Assembly: GCA_905178155.1 (NCBI GenBank)
Contig: CAJINV010000005.1
Span: forward strand, 7,045,831 to 7,109,830
Source of the DNA: Amoebophrya sp. A120
Lineage: Eukaryota; Sar; Dinophyceae; Syndiniales; Amoebophryaceae
Length of the DNA stretch: 64,000 nucleotides
Direction of reading: 5' to 3'
Below the pieces are notes generated by a model. The model worked only from the letters and a program-made list of their open reading frames with translations, did not search any database and was not told where the DNA came from. This document shows positions 10,401 to 22,700 of this stretch, piece by piece. A program made the position numbers and the translations under genes. Position 1 is the stretch's first letter; every line of letters begins with the position of its first letter.

Positions 10401-12030
10401 CATCTGCCTGCAGTCCTCTACTGCAGGACAAAGCTGATTTGTGTACACAAATCCCGCAACAGAGATTGCCATTTTGATATGGGGTGGGGGCTTTTTTCAC
10501 TTTGATAGGAGATCGACTTCAATCTGATCGACGTGCCAGTGTTGTTCGAACGAGTAGCGAAAATCGCCTTTCTGGAATTGAGGAAAAGTGCCAGCAATGC
10601 TGGAAGCAAGCCATTTGCGCTGCCAACCGCGATCTACGCTAGTACCGCAGACGAGGAGCTGGGGATCAGGGTAATTTTTTGTGTTGTCTAAATTTAAGTA
10701 GAATGCGTTTTGTGTTGCAGAATCGGATATACGACCATGGGAGAGCAGTCACCACGAGTACGCAACATTTTTTTCCAACATTAAGCCATGTTGACACTAC
10801 ATGATGTCAGATTCCCATCCGCGCCCTGGTAGACAAGCGTAGCAAGGGAAACGTTGGGCGCCAGTTTTCCCGCTACTGTATGGCGTTCTCAACTGTTATA
10901 CTCTCAACTGTTGCGCGAATTTGTAATGCGAGAATAGCGGAAGTCAAAGAGGGGAGGCTGCAGCTGGAGCATTACAAATTCGACACAGTTGTAGGTGCTG
11001 TTTAGGCCTTCGCAAATTTGCCATGCGAAGCAGCTACATCGTGTGGATCATGATGGTATTTTTGCATGACAAATTCATGTAACAGTTGAGAGTGTAACAG
11101 TTGAGAACGCCATACACTGCCGCTTGAACTTCGATGTCTTCGTCAAGGAATTTCCAAAACGGGAGCTACATTTCAAGGAATTCTGTCATGCGGTTTTGAA
11201 GCACGGGGGAAGCGGGAGAACGGTGTTTGCCTACAAAAATGGAAGGGAGGCGAAGAAATATGACCCGTATAATTTTTGAGAAGTTGCTCTGCTACTAGTA
11301 CTAAGTCGATGACTTTTGAATTTGATCTTGATGTCAGGAGTTTTGCATCAGAAAAGAACTTCCCTCGTGCTTGAAGTAGAACTGCAACGGGCATGGCAAA
11401 TCCGATTTGTCAACATTACATACACGCCGGCAATAAAAACAGGTACGCCACCTACGATCTGGATGGTTCCACTTTGATCTCCTCTGTCCGCCAGTTCTTC
11501 GCCAGGAACGGCCCGAAAGAGATTTTAAACAACGCGCTGAACTTCGACTTTTCCACCAACATTACCAACTGCGCCACAATGACGGTTGCGGCCAAGAATA
11601 AACTGACGCACTTTGTGGAAAACAGTGACTTATGCATTGCAAAAGTATCGTACTAGTTGTATAAATCGCATGACAAATTTTTCCAAGAGCAAAAATGGAA
11701 TTTGTCATGCGGAAAAAGGTAGACCTAGACACAGATATCTGTCATGCATGACTGCAATTAGTACGAGTGCGATGCTTTATTTGCAAAGGATATGACTTTT
11801 TCAATGAAGACGAAGAATTCTCGCCGGTACGGGCTGCGAGAGTGGGCAGTGACGAGTTTGTCGAGGGTGCTGGGGATCGTGTTGCTGCTTCATCTTCTAG
11901 CAGTGCGAGTGCATCCGTGTCTGTAAACCACGAGGACACGATCTACTCGACGGTCGCCGGAGGATCACCGGCGAAGCTGTCGCCGATGCTGTACAGCAAT
12001 TCGGGTCCGGCGGGGGGAAGGTTGTCGTGA
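7487..12030 (+). CDS. CDPK-like protein with degenerate kinase domain
   Basis: The first exon (7487-9480) codes a protein kinase fold: glycine-loop region IGSNCYGGKVFAV, Lys in KRFILKTV, HPHLVTLIEKF, hinge YEDCEGGELSDF, VVKLADLGLGRRL in place of DFG, EDDVWGIGMVAYFMLAG (subdomain IX) and LEPDPKKRLTIAEALNHEWIF (XI). The catalytic loop reads VHGLISPSTVLL instead of HRDLKPEN, so the catalytic Asp is missing. A CDPK-type junction region follows. Downstream exons (9908-9965, 10139-10185, 10513-10670, 10721-10747, 10811-10878, 11120-11266, 11443-11630, 11798-12030) join in frame and carry EF-hand-like loops (SSDGEGGI, DLDGSTLISS). Probably a calcium-responsive pseudokinase or a divergent CDPK. Joining the second half to the kinase rests on frame only: a GT-AG intron 9757-9907, or one larger intron 9480-9907. 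Confidence 0.65.
9481..9746. repeat. Family A introner in CDPK-like gene
   Basis: Typical family A ends; reverse orientation. Flanks GAAGG/GAACG (4 of 5). Only about five exon bases separate it from a GTGAGG donor, so the pair may act as one intron ending at 9907. Confidence 0.88.
9966..10133. repeat. Family K introner in CDPK-like gene
   Basis: Starts TATCACAGGAAAAAG, ends CTTTTTTGCTTGATG, so the last base differs from the usual ATA. Perfect TTACT duplication at 9961 and 10134. Confidence 0.85.
10186..10507. repeat. Family D-like introner in CDPK-like gene
   Basis: 322 bp with long arms: TATCGTAAGAAAAAATCCCC against GGGGGCTTTTTTCACTTTGATA. Perfect GGAGA duplication. Excision gives RAEEIDFNLIDVPV. 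Confidence 0.88.
10879..11114. repeat. Family G introner in CDPK-like gene
   Basis: TATGGCGTTCTCAACTG / CAGTTGAGAACGCCATA. Flanks TACTG/CACTG (4 of 5). Excision joins FSRYC to RLNFDVF. Confidence 0.9.
11631..11792. repeat. Family B introner in CDPK-like gene
   Basis: TATGCATTGCAAAAGTATCG left end; forward orientation; perfect TGACT duplication. Excision gives ENSDFFNEDEEF. Confidence 0.92.
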
Positions 12031-12785
12031 AGCTGACGATGCCATCGGCCAAAGATTTCAACTTCTCCGAGTTTAAGGTCCTCACTACTGCTACGGACTT
12101 ACCACACGAACGATATACTTCGCGCAGCCACTGTGAATTTCAATTTCGCATCAAAACACCACGAGAGAACTCAATGTCAAAGGAAATGAAGAGGCAGAAC
12201 CGACGCAAAAAAAAACGACACTGAAAGTAACTGTTGGGGATATTGGTACAGGTTTCTCCAAGGAACCGTGACGTTCTGTTCAGGTTTTCGTACTGGGATG
12301 ACGCCCTGAAGACCGTTGCAGAAGCAAAACTGAACTGACTTCGTAACTGTACTTGTACGCACAGCTTTTGCTTTCTACATCATCGACAGAAAAAATGTTG
12401 AGAGCGACATGGGAAGAGAGTTTCTGAGAGACAGATGGTTCTTCGCTAGTGCCAGTGCGGGACGAGAGAATTATCTTCTTCCTTCGAGGGGGTGGATGCG
12501 TGGCATCTTCTATTCGTTGACAATGTCATCTACTTGGGAAATAGATTGCACAATATCCGTGAAAAACCTTTCGGCGTGATCTCCTACGACATAAAGCGGC
12601 TCTTACCACTCTGGCACATATAATTTCGGCCGCAAGTACGTCTACGTGTAGATCAGATTTAACCATCAAAAGAATGAAATCGTGAAGGGTAGCTCAAGGT
12701 GGAGAGGAGCTACGTGTTTAATAAATAATATTATCCGACGTGGTAAAACTCAGACTATAGAAGCAACGGAACAAGCTACAAGAAA
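12031..12785. other. Spacer between CDPK-like and radial spoke genes
   Basis: A 65-codon frame at 12027-12224 ends in a basic stretch (RQNRRKKKR); it could be an alternative 3' end of the CDPK-like gene but has no further support. The rest shows nothing recognisable. Confidence 0.45.
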
Positions 12786-15700
12786 ATGATGGAAGAAGTT
12801 CTCACGGCAAAGCTCCACGCCGACGTGCCGGGCGAGGTATGACAATGCACAACTCCTCCCTCCCCTCATTTGTATTGCATGGACAGCAATACAAACACTA
12901 GCGCGCGTGTATGTTGTGCATGACAAGTTCCTGCGCCGACTGTAGTACTGGTTGGGCATCCAGAGTCTGTCATGCAATCAGTGCTGCAAGTCAGCAATTG
13001 GAATTGCGATTTTGCAAGACAAATGATAATGAGAGGAAGTGGAAGTTGTGCACTCTCATACGAGGGAGCGACGCTGCACAAGCACTTGTGCGAGTTGGTG
13101 GGCGCGTGTGTGGACAAGTCCGACCCAAATGCCTTGGCGCTGCTGGAGTACAACTTGTGAACCTGTTCGCATTGTTTTTCATCTTGTTAAAATATGAAAC
13201 ATCACAGATGTGTTTCGGTTTGATCATGTCCTGTCCGCTACATGAGTTTTGTCCAAATTATACCAAAACTCCTAAATCCACAGGCAAGTCTCCATGGAGT
13301 TGAAGTACGGGCGATTTCGACCCTCAAGCGGGCCGGAGGTCACAAAGCACGTCACACCAAACCCGGCGCTGGCAGCGAAGAAGAAAGGTATCTATATTGG
13401 TGAACATGAAAATCAAAATGAATCATCATTTATCAACGTTGCATTTCTGATGCAAAGTAAGAACCTGTTTCGTAACTACTACCACCAGCAGTTTTCTCAT
13501 GCTCAACATGCATGCATCATGATTTCACTGTCATACAAACCGAAATTCAGAAAACCGCGAAAAACTTTCAACTCTCGCTCCCCTCAGTGGCGCCATGGAT
13601 TTCATGGCCCAGTCAAGTAGCATGAGATGGGCCGGTTTGGGCTTTAGCAAGCAGGAGTCATACCAAATTAGCCTCAGACTAGCGGAATTGGGCAGGAAAG
13701 CCGGTGTGGAGAGCGTCAGGTGATATAGAAGTGGGTTTGTGGAGATGTTTTTTGAATGTGTGATGTAGTTGCTAGACAAAGAAAATGGTTCTGTCATGCA
13801 AGCATTGGCGGCGAGCGCAAGAAAAACATTTAATATTCATGATTGCCACTCAGGTTCTGGGGTAAAATGTTGGGCACAGAGAAGGACTACATTGTCTATG
13901 AAGCAAAAATCGCCGGCGAAGGCCACTCAACAGACAGCTACGAGGGCCGAGGGACCGGGGCGAACAAATTTACCTACTTCGTACAGAAGGAGTTTTTTTC
14001 TTGCAACTTCTTGTGCTGTTTCCTGCATTTGTATGTTCATGTTGACAAGCAGATCATGCAAGGTAGAATTTTAATTTCAAGCAAGAGGGTGATACTTCAC
14101 ATGACAAAGTTTAAATCAGGTCCAAAACGAGCCCATGGGCGACCTCACGCAGCTCCCAGACGTTATCAAATGTAAAAATGTCTGGGTCCGGAAGGATCCA
14201 AACTTGTCATGCTGTCTTTGGATTCTAAAAAAATCTGTATCGCATGACCAGCAAGAGGAGCCCAGATTGTGCTACGTGCAGAGGGCATTTGTCATGCGGA
14301 AGAGGCATCAGGAAGCCTTTCAAAAATCTGCCATGCTAAGTCATGCACTACAGGCATGATGGGTCATGCAAAATATGCATGACAAACCAGGAAATCTTCC
14401 AGACCCAGACATTTTTACATTTGATACACGTTACCACCGCACAAATCCAGAAGTCAAGATCAATCCAGAAATACCTCTCCGGGGATTTGAACAAGGAGAT
14501 CATCGCGTGCCCGGTATAATTTTTCTACACGTGGAAGGTAGTGGTTGGAGATATTGATGAGCTAGATTTCTCATGCATTTTTTCCAATGGTGTTTGATCC
14601 TGTCATGCATTTTTCAGCAAGACAAAAGAACACCCACAATCAAAACCCAGTGGTTCGGCGGCAAGGAAATCTCCCTCCTGCGAGCGCAAATCGCACGAAT
14701 CGGCCACTCCTGCACACTCCACGTAAACGGGTATTACGTATCAAATGCAAAAGCATCGTACTCGTAGTAATCGCAGATACGCATGACAAATCGGATTCCA
14801 AAGGTAAATCAGCATGACAAATTCCATTTTACATTCTGCGGAAATTTGTCATGCGATTGATACTAGTACGATGATTTTGCAATGCATACCACGCTATGGA
14901 CGACGAATCAGGAAAGATGGTGCAGGCGGAAGACTTTGCCTTCCCCTCAGTAGAGGAGTTAGGGAGCCAGGGAACCTGGGTGCACAGCTCGGACTACATA
15001 CTGAAGAACGGTATAACGTTATTTTTGAGGAAACTCCTCGCACTTCTACGTACTTGCTGTGCGACCTGCATGACAACCATGATTCAAATTGCAGTCTCCG
15101 CAAGACAAAGTATATCAAAGCAACAATATTCTCACAGGTAAAACCGCCTACCCATCCGCCGAGGAACAGGAGGCGATGGAAGAGGACGTAAAAGCAGCAT
15201 TGGGTACGACAATGAAAAAGAAAAGTTTAAGTTTGTCATGCTAATGCCGGGCATCACAGTCTCGTCTGAAATGCAGCGGTTTGCATGACAAACAATTAGC
15301 TTTTTCAACCTCATAACGAACGCGGAAATGGAAGAGTGCCCAGTGATTCCGCTGCTGACGCCAATCCAGGGTGATTTAGAGCAGGACGACGAAGGAAACT
15401 CCCTGGCCTGGAGCATCAAGCAAGTTGGGGACAAATCAACGTAATAATTAAAGTCTCTCTTTCTGTTTCTACTTTTTGGAAAAATTATTTGTGATGCAGA
15501 AAGTGAAATAGCAGCACTACTACCACTAGGTGCGATTTCGGGTCAATTTCGTGATCATAGAAGAGGATTTGCCAACATGCGTGTCATGAAAGTAGGCTGA
15601 GTCCTGTCATGCAGAAATTCCTTCGAAAACCTCTAATCAGGTACTCCTTCAACGACGTCACAAGGCAATACACGGTAACAATTGTCCAGTCCAAGAGATG

Positions 15701-16267
15701 GCCCGGTGCGTTTACCGTCGCGCAGGGATCCAGCGTCTACAACGTCTATGTATTGGATTGCTAGCCTTTTGTCATGCGGTCTCCGGTTGATGGAGGAATG
15801 ATCGCAGCTTTTCCAGTTGAGATTATTTGTCATGCATTCTAGAAACGCACTATCGTTACGCAGCTATCGGAAGATGATTCGGTCATGCCTACACTGCCAA
15901 ATTATCCATATCATCAGATCGGCTATGGTGTGAAGAAGGAAACCGCCCTGCCGATCCTAGTCCCCTTCTATCCTGTGCAAAAGTATCGTACTCGTGCTGC
16001 AGTCATGCATTACAAATCTCTTTCTATAAAGTGAATCCGCATTACAAATTTTTATTTTATCTCTCATGCTGAGAAATACAAATATATTTGTATATGCATT
16101 TATACGAGTACGATACTTGTTTTGCAGTTCATACCTTCGCCGGCGCTACCATGCTCGGGTTGCCGCCAGTCATGACGGAGCCGGAGGATCAGACCGAGAA
16201 CCCAGAACCCAATCCGGAAGAGGAGGAGGCGCCGTCTGATGGCGGGGACGAGGATCCACCGCAGTAG
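12786..16267 (+). CDS. RSPH4A: Radial spoke head protein 4/6 (axoneme)
   Basis: Homolog of the RSPH4A/RSPH6A family (Chlamydomonas RSP4/RSP6), which forms the head of flagellar radial spokes. Visible family blocks in order: LHKHLCELVGACVDKSD (N-terminal helix), SYQISLRLAELGRKAGVESVRFWGKMLGTEKDYIVYEA, NKFTYFVQNEP, LPDVTTAQIQKSRSIQKYLSG, KEISLLRAQIARI, GTWVHSSDYIL, VIPLLTPIQGD, KRWPGAFTVAQGSSVYNVYIGYG, and an acidic Glu/Pro-rich tail ending at the TAG at 16265. Introners at 12838, 14164, 14739 and 15969 alternate with GT-AG introns (for example 13157-13283, 13720-13853, 13981-14119, 14514-14650, 15011-15137, 15750-15917). Boundaries near 13387-13590 and 15203-15310 are not resolved. The gene implies a motile flagellated stage. 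Confidence 0.93.
12838..13060. repeat. Family H introner in RSPH gene
   Basis: TATGACAATGCACAACTCC against GTTGTGCACTCTCATA; perfect CGAGG duplication. Excision gives DVPGEGATLHKHLCEL. Confidence 0.9.
14164..14426. repeat. Family A introner in RSPH gene
   Basis: Forward orientation. Flanks GACGT/CACGT (4 of 5). Excision gives LPDVTTAQIQ, matching the RSPH block LPxVTxxQI without extra residues. Confidence 0.93.
14739..14888. repeat. Family B introner in RSPH gene
   Basis: Reverse orientation (TATCAAATGC..GCAATGCATA). Flanks TTACG/CCACG (3 of 5). Joins VNGYY to AMDDESG. Confidence 0.88.
15969..16133. repeat. Family B introner in RSPH gene
   Basis: Reverse orientation (TATCCTGTGC..GCAGTTCATA); perfect CCTTC duplication. 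Joins PILVPF to AGATMLG. Confidence 0.92.
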
Positions 16268-19200
16268 GGACGGAAATGACGCTGTTGATGATGTGCGGCT
16301 AGAAGTTTGATATGTAGTCGAAAATCAGAGATAAAATAAATCCAGACCCTCTGAAATTAGGACAAAATAAAACCAAAACCAGTACAGCAGATCATGAGTA
16401 CAAAGATGAACCAGAGAACCAATATAGAATACCAATTGCCATTTATGTTATTGAAATTTGCAGACAAGATGAAACCTCGAATAAACCAAAACGAGATTGC
16501 TAGCAGAAACCGACAGAAGCTTTAGCAACAGTGTTGAAGTTGCGATCAGATACTAGATGAACTTCGATTGTACCTGTACTTACTCAAGGCTATGCTCCTC
16601 CTATATTGCGAAAACATCAATGCTTAAACAGATAGATTGAAACCTAGATCGAAGCGTGGTACCGAGTGCGATTTTTCGGTGCCAGATTTTCACCAGAGGC
16701 CGCGGGAAAGGATGCTACAGTTGTGTGTGTTTCCGTGCAGTTTGTTCGGTCGCACAGCTAGATATACTACTGCAGGAGACTCTCGCTCCTAAGGATGAAT
16801 ATTAAAAGTAACTGAAATAAAAGAACCCGCTGGACAAAACAGAAAGCAGAACAACGACGTGCGATAATGAGAGCAGCTGTAACCAGACACACAGGACCAG
16901 AGGCTGCTTATTTTTGTATTTGATATGCCGGAATCAGGACTTTCGGTTACGACCTCTGCGCGGTCCAAGAGATTCGTGTTCATCTTCCAGCAAAGCTTCA
17001 CAGCGATCCCGCTGCCTCGCCCGTCGTGGTGGAGCTTTTGACCGATATACTCAAGCTCTCAATGCTGTTCGCTCTGTGTTTGTTCAAGATGCGGGCGCAT
17101 ATTTGTTGAGTGATGTTGGGAGCGATCTTTTTTGCGGCACGACAGCTGCGCCTCCGCTTTGAGAGTGGCTGAGCGAACGCAATTGCTCCAATTGAACGTG
17201 GTCAGAGACATGAGACTCTGTGAGTGGTACGTCAGGCGGTTTCTGTGCGCGTGTGGCCTTTCAGCCGACATGCGAAGCCGAATAATTTGTTCGGTTGAAA
17301 AATATCACGTGAGGCGAGCGCGGTTAAAGTCCGGAGCGAGGAGGGTACCCCGTCAAGGGTTACGCCCGCGCGTTTGGCTGGCTTTTTCATCTGGAGGCCA
17401 CTTCTATTGCAATGTGAGTGGTGCGTTCTTGTAACTAGAAGCCGCGCGTTTCCGACGGAGCATCGTTGGTGGGTATGGTTACGTACGCAGGCGACAAAGG
17501 TTGCGCCGGATTGCTTTTGCCAGAACCAGCTTGGCGAGCGACAGCAGGCCCGGCAGCAGTGTTGCCACCGTTTCGGCTTAGCCACGACCGCTGGCAGGCC
17601 GGGCCCGGAAGGCGATTGGGGGTGGCGCACGACATCGGCGCGCGCCGGGAACGAGCACCAAGCAAGAGGCAGCGACATGCTGTCTGCCCGGGCGGAGGCG
17701 AGCGCGGGCGCGCATGACCATGACGAGGCGCGTCTCGCTATCCAGAAGAAAGAAGGCGCCGCGCTCCGCCAGTTTATTGCTGCGGGCTGCCCCGTCCGCC
17801 CCTATCTGCCTGCCGCCCCTGGGTGCTTTTGGCGGCCAGGCCTTTTGTTGCGCAGGCGGCTGCAAGTCGGCCCGCCCTGCGGTTCGGCCATGGTGCCGGC
17901 CGCCTCCGGCCGGCGTCCGTCGCAGGGCGCGCCCCCTTTCCTGGTTGGATTGCTGCGGTGTTGCCGTGCGGATGCTTGCAGCACGCAGCGCAGCCACCAC
18001 CCATTGTGGGGCGACCGTGTATTCATGGCCCTGCGCATGCCGGCGGGTGTTTGTGTTTCGTTCGCGAATCGGCTGGGCGCGCCGGCCGGCTCGAGCCTTC
18101 GTTCCCCGCACGCGCGCCTGCGCGCGGCGCTTGGCCTTGAACGTAGTGCCGAGCGGCCTATCTGTGTTGCCAAGCGCAGCAGCATGCCGGCCTTTTCATG
18201 TGCCGGCCTGTGGTGCTTGTCTATGTGTCCCCGGGCGCAAGGGCGGGCGGGGCTGTTGTACGGGTTTGGGAGGGACGCTGTCATAGGTATGGGCCCGAAA
18301 TAGATTGAGGGTTGCTTGCGGAGTGCGGCACGCACGCACGCATGTATCTTGTGTTCCGCATTTCTTTGTCAAATCACGTGCAGTTGGGTACGAGTGATCA
18401 TGAGCTGATCGACTCTAATAATTGTTCACTGATGTTGTGTATCTGGAAGATTTACTTCCCGTGTGTGAAAGAAAGTGAAAGAGCAGACGAGTAGAAGAGC
18501 GAGTTTTATAAATATATTAATAGAGGGATGTAGTTGTGCGTTTCTGCTTCCAGGCTTCATGATGTTTGATGTAGAGTGCGTGTTCTTTCGACGCATCTTT
18601 TGGCTGAAATGTTGATCCACCCGAAAAAAAACAAGAATGCCACTGTAGGCGCCCACGGCAGAAGCAGAACTGGGCAAGTCATTCAGCCACCCGCACCATG
18701 GGGCTGGGATTCCGGCGTCGGCAGCCTGCTTGGGTCATGAGAGTGAAAAGATGGCGCCGCGCGCGCTTTTTTCTTTCATTGCAGCAGCGAGCTGCATTCA
18801 AGGAAGAGGCCGCGCGCGGCCCACATGTTCTCTCGCTTTCGTCTGCGGGAGATAGCCTCTCCCAGCAGGGGGGCGGCGGGATCCATGTCCTGGCTGAAGG
18901 AGAAATTTCCAGAAGCGTGGACGCCGCCGCGAGCCGAAGCGATGCCTTGGCCGGCGCGCGCGCTGGCCCCCTCTGGCTTCTTTGGCCGGGCCGCCCGCCC
19001 GCGCCTCTTCGCTGATAGATTGCAAGGGCCCCCGTGCCGGCCGGTGCTCGCAGTCTGCCGGCAGGGGAGGTCGGGGTGGGAAGTATTGCATGGCCCGGCC
19101 CCCTTGGTTCGGTAGCAGGCCCGTCGCGCCGCGCCCGCCGCGCGCAAAGGCACGGCCCCCCCCCGTTCCTGGTTTGTTGCCGGGGGTGTGGTTTTTATGC

Positions 19201-19732
19201 CGCCCGACATCTCCTTGGCTTCCCGCACGCTGTTGTCGGAAGTGTGCCCATGGGACTTCGTCACCAAGTAAACGAGTGTGAGTGTCTGTGGGGTGCTCGC
19301 GCGGCCACGACAGGAGCAACCAGCGATGGCGCAGTGAGTGTGGTTTTGCAAATGCACTCATGCCAAATGTTGAGCAGACCTGCCCGCAGAGTGCGATGGC
19401 CATATAATTACATTCCTCACGGGATTCGGACTTAGCGTGCCGCGCTTTCTTGTCAGGCCGCTATCCGGCCGAAATGACGCATAGCATCGTCGATTTGGCT
19501 GTTTCTTGTTCGCGGCTGTCTGTGCTGTTCATGATACGAGAGAGACACACACACAGAGGACGCCCGAGGAATTTGTGTTTCAGCCGGATTTTTCACATCG
19601 CTGGAAAAAACGAGGCTGTACACGGCACAGGTACAAGGAGATCATGATCAACAGCAATCTTGTCCACGTTCACTTTAATCTTTTCCCGGTTTCATAAAGT
19701 TTCTAGGTGCGTCCTCCGGCTCGCAAAGCAAG
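16268..19732. other. 3.5-kb gene-free spacer with GC-rich island
   Basis: 16268-17240 is of ordinary composition. 17300-18300 and 18695-19300 are strikingly rich in G and C, with runs such as GGCCGG and GCGCGC. Long open frames there lie on both strands and in several frames at once, as expected from GC-rich DNA poor in stop codons. No introner copy was found. Function unknown. Confidence 0.6.
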
Positions 19733-22700
19733 ATGGAATCGGAAGACCACGTGTTCGATCCAGCAGCAGGTCCTGACACCACTGCGAGTCCACGTGCCAC
19801 GACCAGCACCGAGGAAAGAATCTCTACCATCATCAAAACCTGGAACCTAGACCCCTGCTGGGAATACAGCATCCGCAAGACCAGAGCCGACGTTGATGAA
19901 AAGGAGATCAAATTCCAGGGTTGCCGGCGATTCGTCGCGGCCGTGAACAATACGATTTCTTCTAAAAATGCAACACGGAAAACAAGCAGCTCCTCCTTCA
20001 CAAGTGCAGGTGCAGGAACAAACTCGGTCTCCGCCGATTTATTCGGGGTCCGCCCCGCATCATCGAATGGAAATGCAAATGCTCCTCCACCAGCACGCGC
20101 CTCTGCGACTGCAGAGCTGCAATCCGAAATCCGCAGGATGTCGGCGAGGAAGTACAGCAAGCCCTGTTTACAGCAATTGCTGGACGAGGAGAAGATCAAA
20201 AGTTTGCAAAAACAGGTTTTGGAAGTAGAGGAGTTGGAAAGGGAAAAGGAGTTGAAAGACCAAGAAGCGGCGAAAATGTCCGGGAACAAGAAGAATAACA
20301 GAACTTACAATGCTATCAAATGCAAAAATGTCTGGGTCTGGAATGTTGCCGGGTTTGTCATGCATATTCTGCATGACCCAGGACGTCTGTAATGCACGAC
20401 CTAGCATCACAAAATTTTTGCTGGCTTCATGATGCCTACTCCGCATGACCAATGCCCTCCCCGCGTAGTACAAACTAGACTCCTCCTGCTGGTCATGCAA
20501 TACAGATTTTTTTAGAGTCCAAGCAAAGTAAGCATCACAAGTTCCAACCTTCCAGGCAGACCCAGACATTTTTACATTAGATAAATGCAGGCCAAGGAGA
20601 TAATGATCTCATCGACATCTACACAGCTTTCTTCCATTTCCAGGTTCCAAACGATTTCAAAAAACCAATCCCCGAAAAGGTGATCAAGGTGCACTTCTAC
20701 GTGAATAAAGTGGATGAACAACAAGTAGAGGACGACGCAAGAATTATCTCTGCACCACAACAGGATCGGGTGTCAGCAGGGACTGTTTCATCTGAAGGAA
20801 CTTCCGCACCAGCAGCAGAAACTGCGGAAAAATCTCCTGTGTCAGACAGTACTATCACCTTCTCTTTCGAACAGGACCAAACGGTGTTGAAAGCGGTCAG
20901 GCCGAGTTCCGCGCGGTTTGTGAAAAACCGGATTCAGCTCGCTCTACAAGAACGGGATCAGATCGTCGAGCGGGCTTTCACGGCGGTCGGGGGGAAAAGG
21001 AGGATGATAAATGCGAAGGCTTTTCCGGCTTTTGGAGTGAAGAAAGACGCTGTTTTAACCACGAAATTTGAGGAATCGCGAACGAGGGAGGCTTTGACGT
21101 TGAAACAGCAGAATGGTGAAAGAGGAAAACTGCTGTCTGCCGCAGTCGACGGAACGTTGGCAGCGAGTTCAGGGACCGGTCGTGCAGTAGCAGGAGCGGC
21201 CCCCACTCTGTTGACAAGCGCAGGCGAAGATGAGGACAACTCGCATTGTTCCGCGAAACAAGGAGATAATTTGAAAGACGACCACAGCGGCAAGAACAAG
21301 CCACGTACTACTTCTTCCGCTTCCTCGCCGGGTGGCAATAAATCCACGACCATCAAATCGTCCAGCCGCAAAAACAATCTCCAGTACATCCTCCAAAAAA
21401 CCTTCGACGCGGCGGATGAGGAATCTTCAGGTTTGCTTCCGTATGCAGTGCAAAAGCATCGCACTCGTATAAATGCATACGCATAGACAAATTTTCTCAG
21501 CATGGCGAGAAAGAAAATCTGTAATGCTGATTTACCTTAGGGAAAAGATTTGTATATGCATGATTGCAGTACGAGTGCGATGCAACTTTTGTACAGGATA
21601 ATCTGTTCACCGAGGTGTTTCAACTGTTGAACGCAAGATTGCTGGAGGAACAAGACAAAGGTGACGCTGGTTATGGTTTGTCTTCTTCGCATGACAAAAA
21701 GCATCATCATCATCCCGAAGTAGACCATTCCATATCCGAGTTCGACCTGCGAACCATGGTGGCGTTCACCCCAGTGGAGGATTTTGAAAACGTGGAAGGC
21801 TTGATTTCCTACCAGAAGTTCTTGAAAGCCTTGGAAGTGAAATTTCTGGCGGAGGTTGAAGCGTCGAGGCGGAGGGGCGCCAGCGCGGGAGATGATGGCC
21901 CGCGTGGAAGCGGGATGAATGCGCCAGCAGTGGTGCCGGGTGCTGTGGCAGACGCAGAGGTACACAAGTCATCAAATCTAGCTTTTCATCGTACCCCCCA
22001 TGTTTGTTCTCGCAAGCAAGTGTGATGAATGCGTGTTTACATGTAGTCGTGGTGCTGATGTAGCCAGAATGACAACGACAACCACAACTGACATGAATGA
22101 TGCAGGTGGTGCCACACCCACATCAACAAGCGGTAGAACAAGCATCTGCAACTGGAACCGCAGCTGACCAGCCCGATGAAATAAATGCAGTATCCTCAAT
22201 GTACGACAACACCCTGGAAACCCTTCTCCAACTCTACGAAAACGAGCTCTCCGACACGGCCAAATCTCTTCACTCCATCCGCGAGCAATTTCTCTCCAAA
22301 CAGAAAACCAACACGAGGAACCAAGTGAAAAAATGGTTGGTGAAATCAAAGAGGTTCACGAAAAACGAGATTTTGCTCACGATGACGAAGCTGGAAGCGA
22401 TGAAAATTCCCTACAACGAGGATATAATCCGGCACTATTTGGAAATCCGGGCGTTGGCGGTGAATGCGTTTAACAAGAAAAATGCTCTGGGAGTAGGTGC
22501 TACTAGCGGCGCAGGACGAGCTTCGGCGAGGGAGGCGACGGAGGGGAGGTTGCTGCAACTGGGAAATGTGGTGATTGAGGTATAATGGTTTTGGCAACTC
22601 CCTATGAATGACTTCCATACAACTTGCGCATGCGTCGACTGATGCACTACACGTTGATGCAGCTCTTGCTCTGCACATCACGATGACGAAAACAAAATCC

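Noticed and set aside
17374-18303. Long open frames (up to 309 codons) on both strands in the GC-rich island
   Set aside because: Many overlapping frames on both strands, Arg/Ala/Pro-rich products with no motif; explained by scarcity of stop codons in GC-rich DNA.
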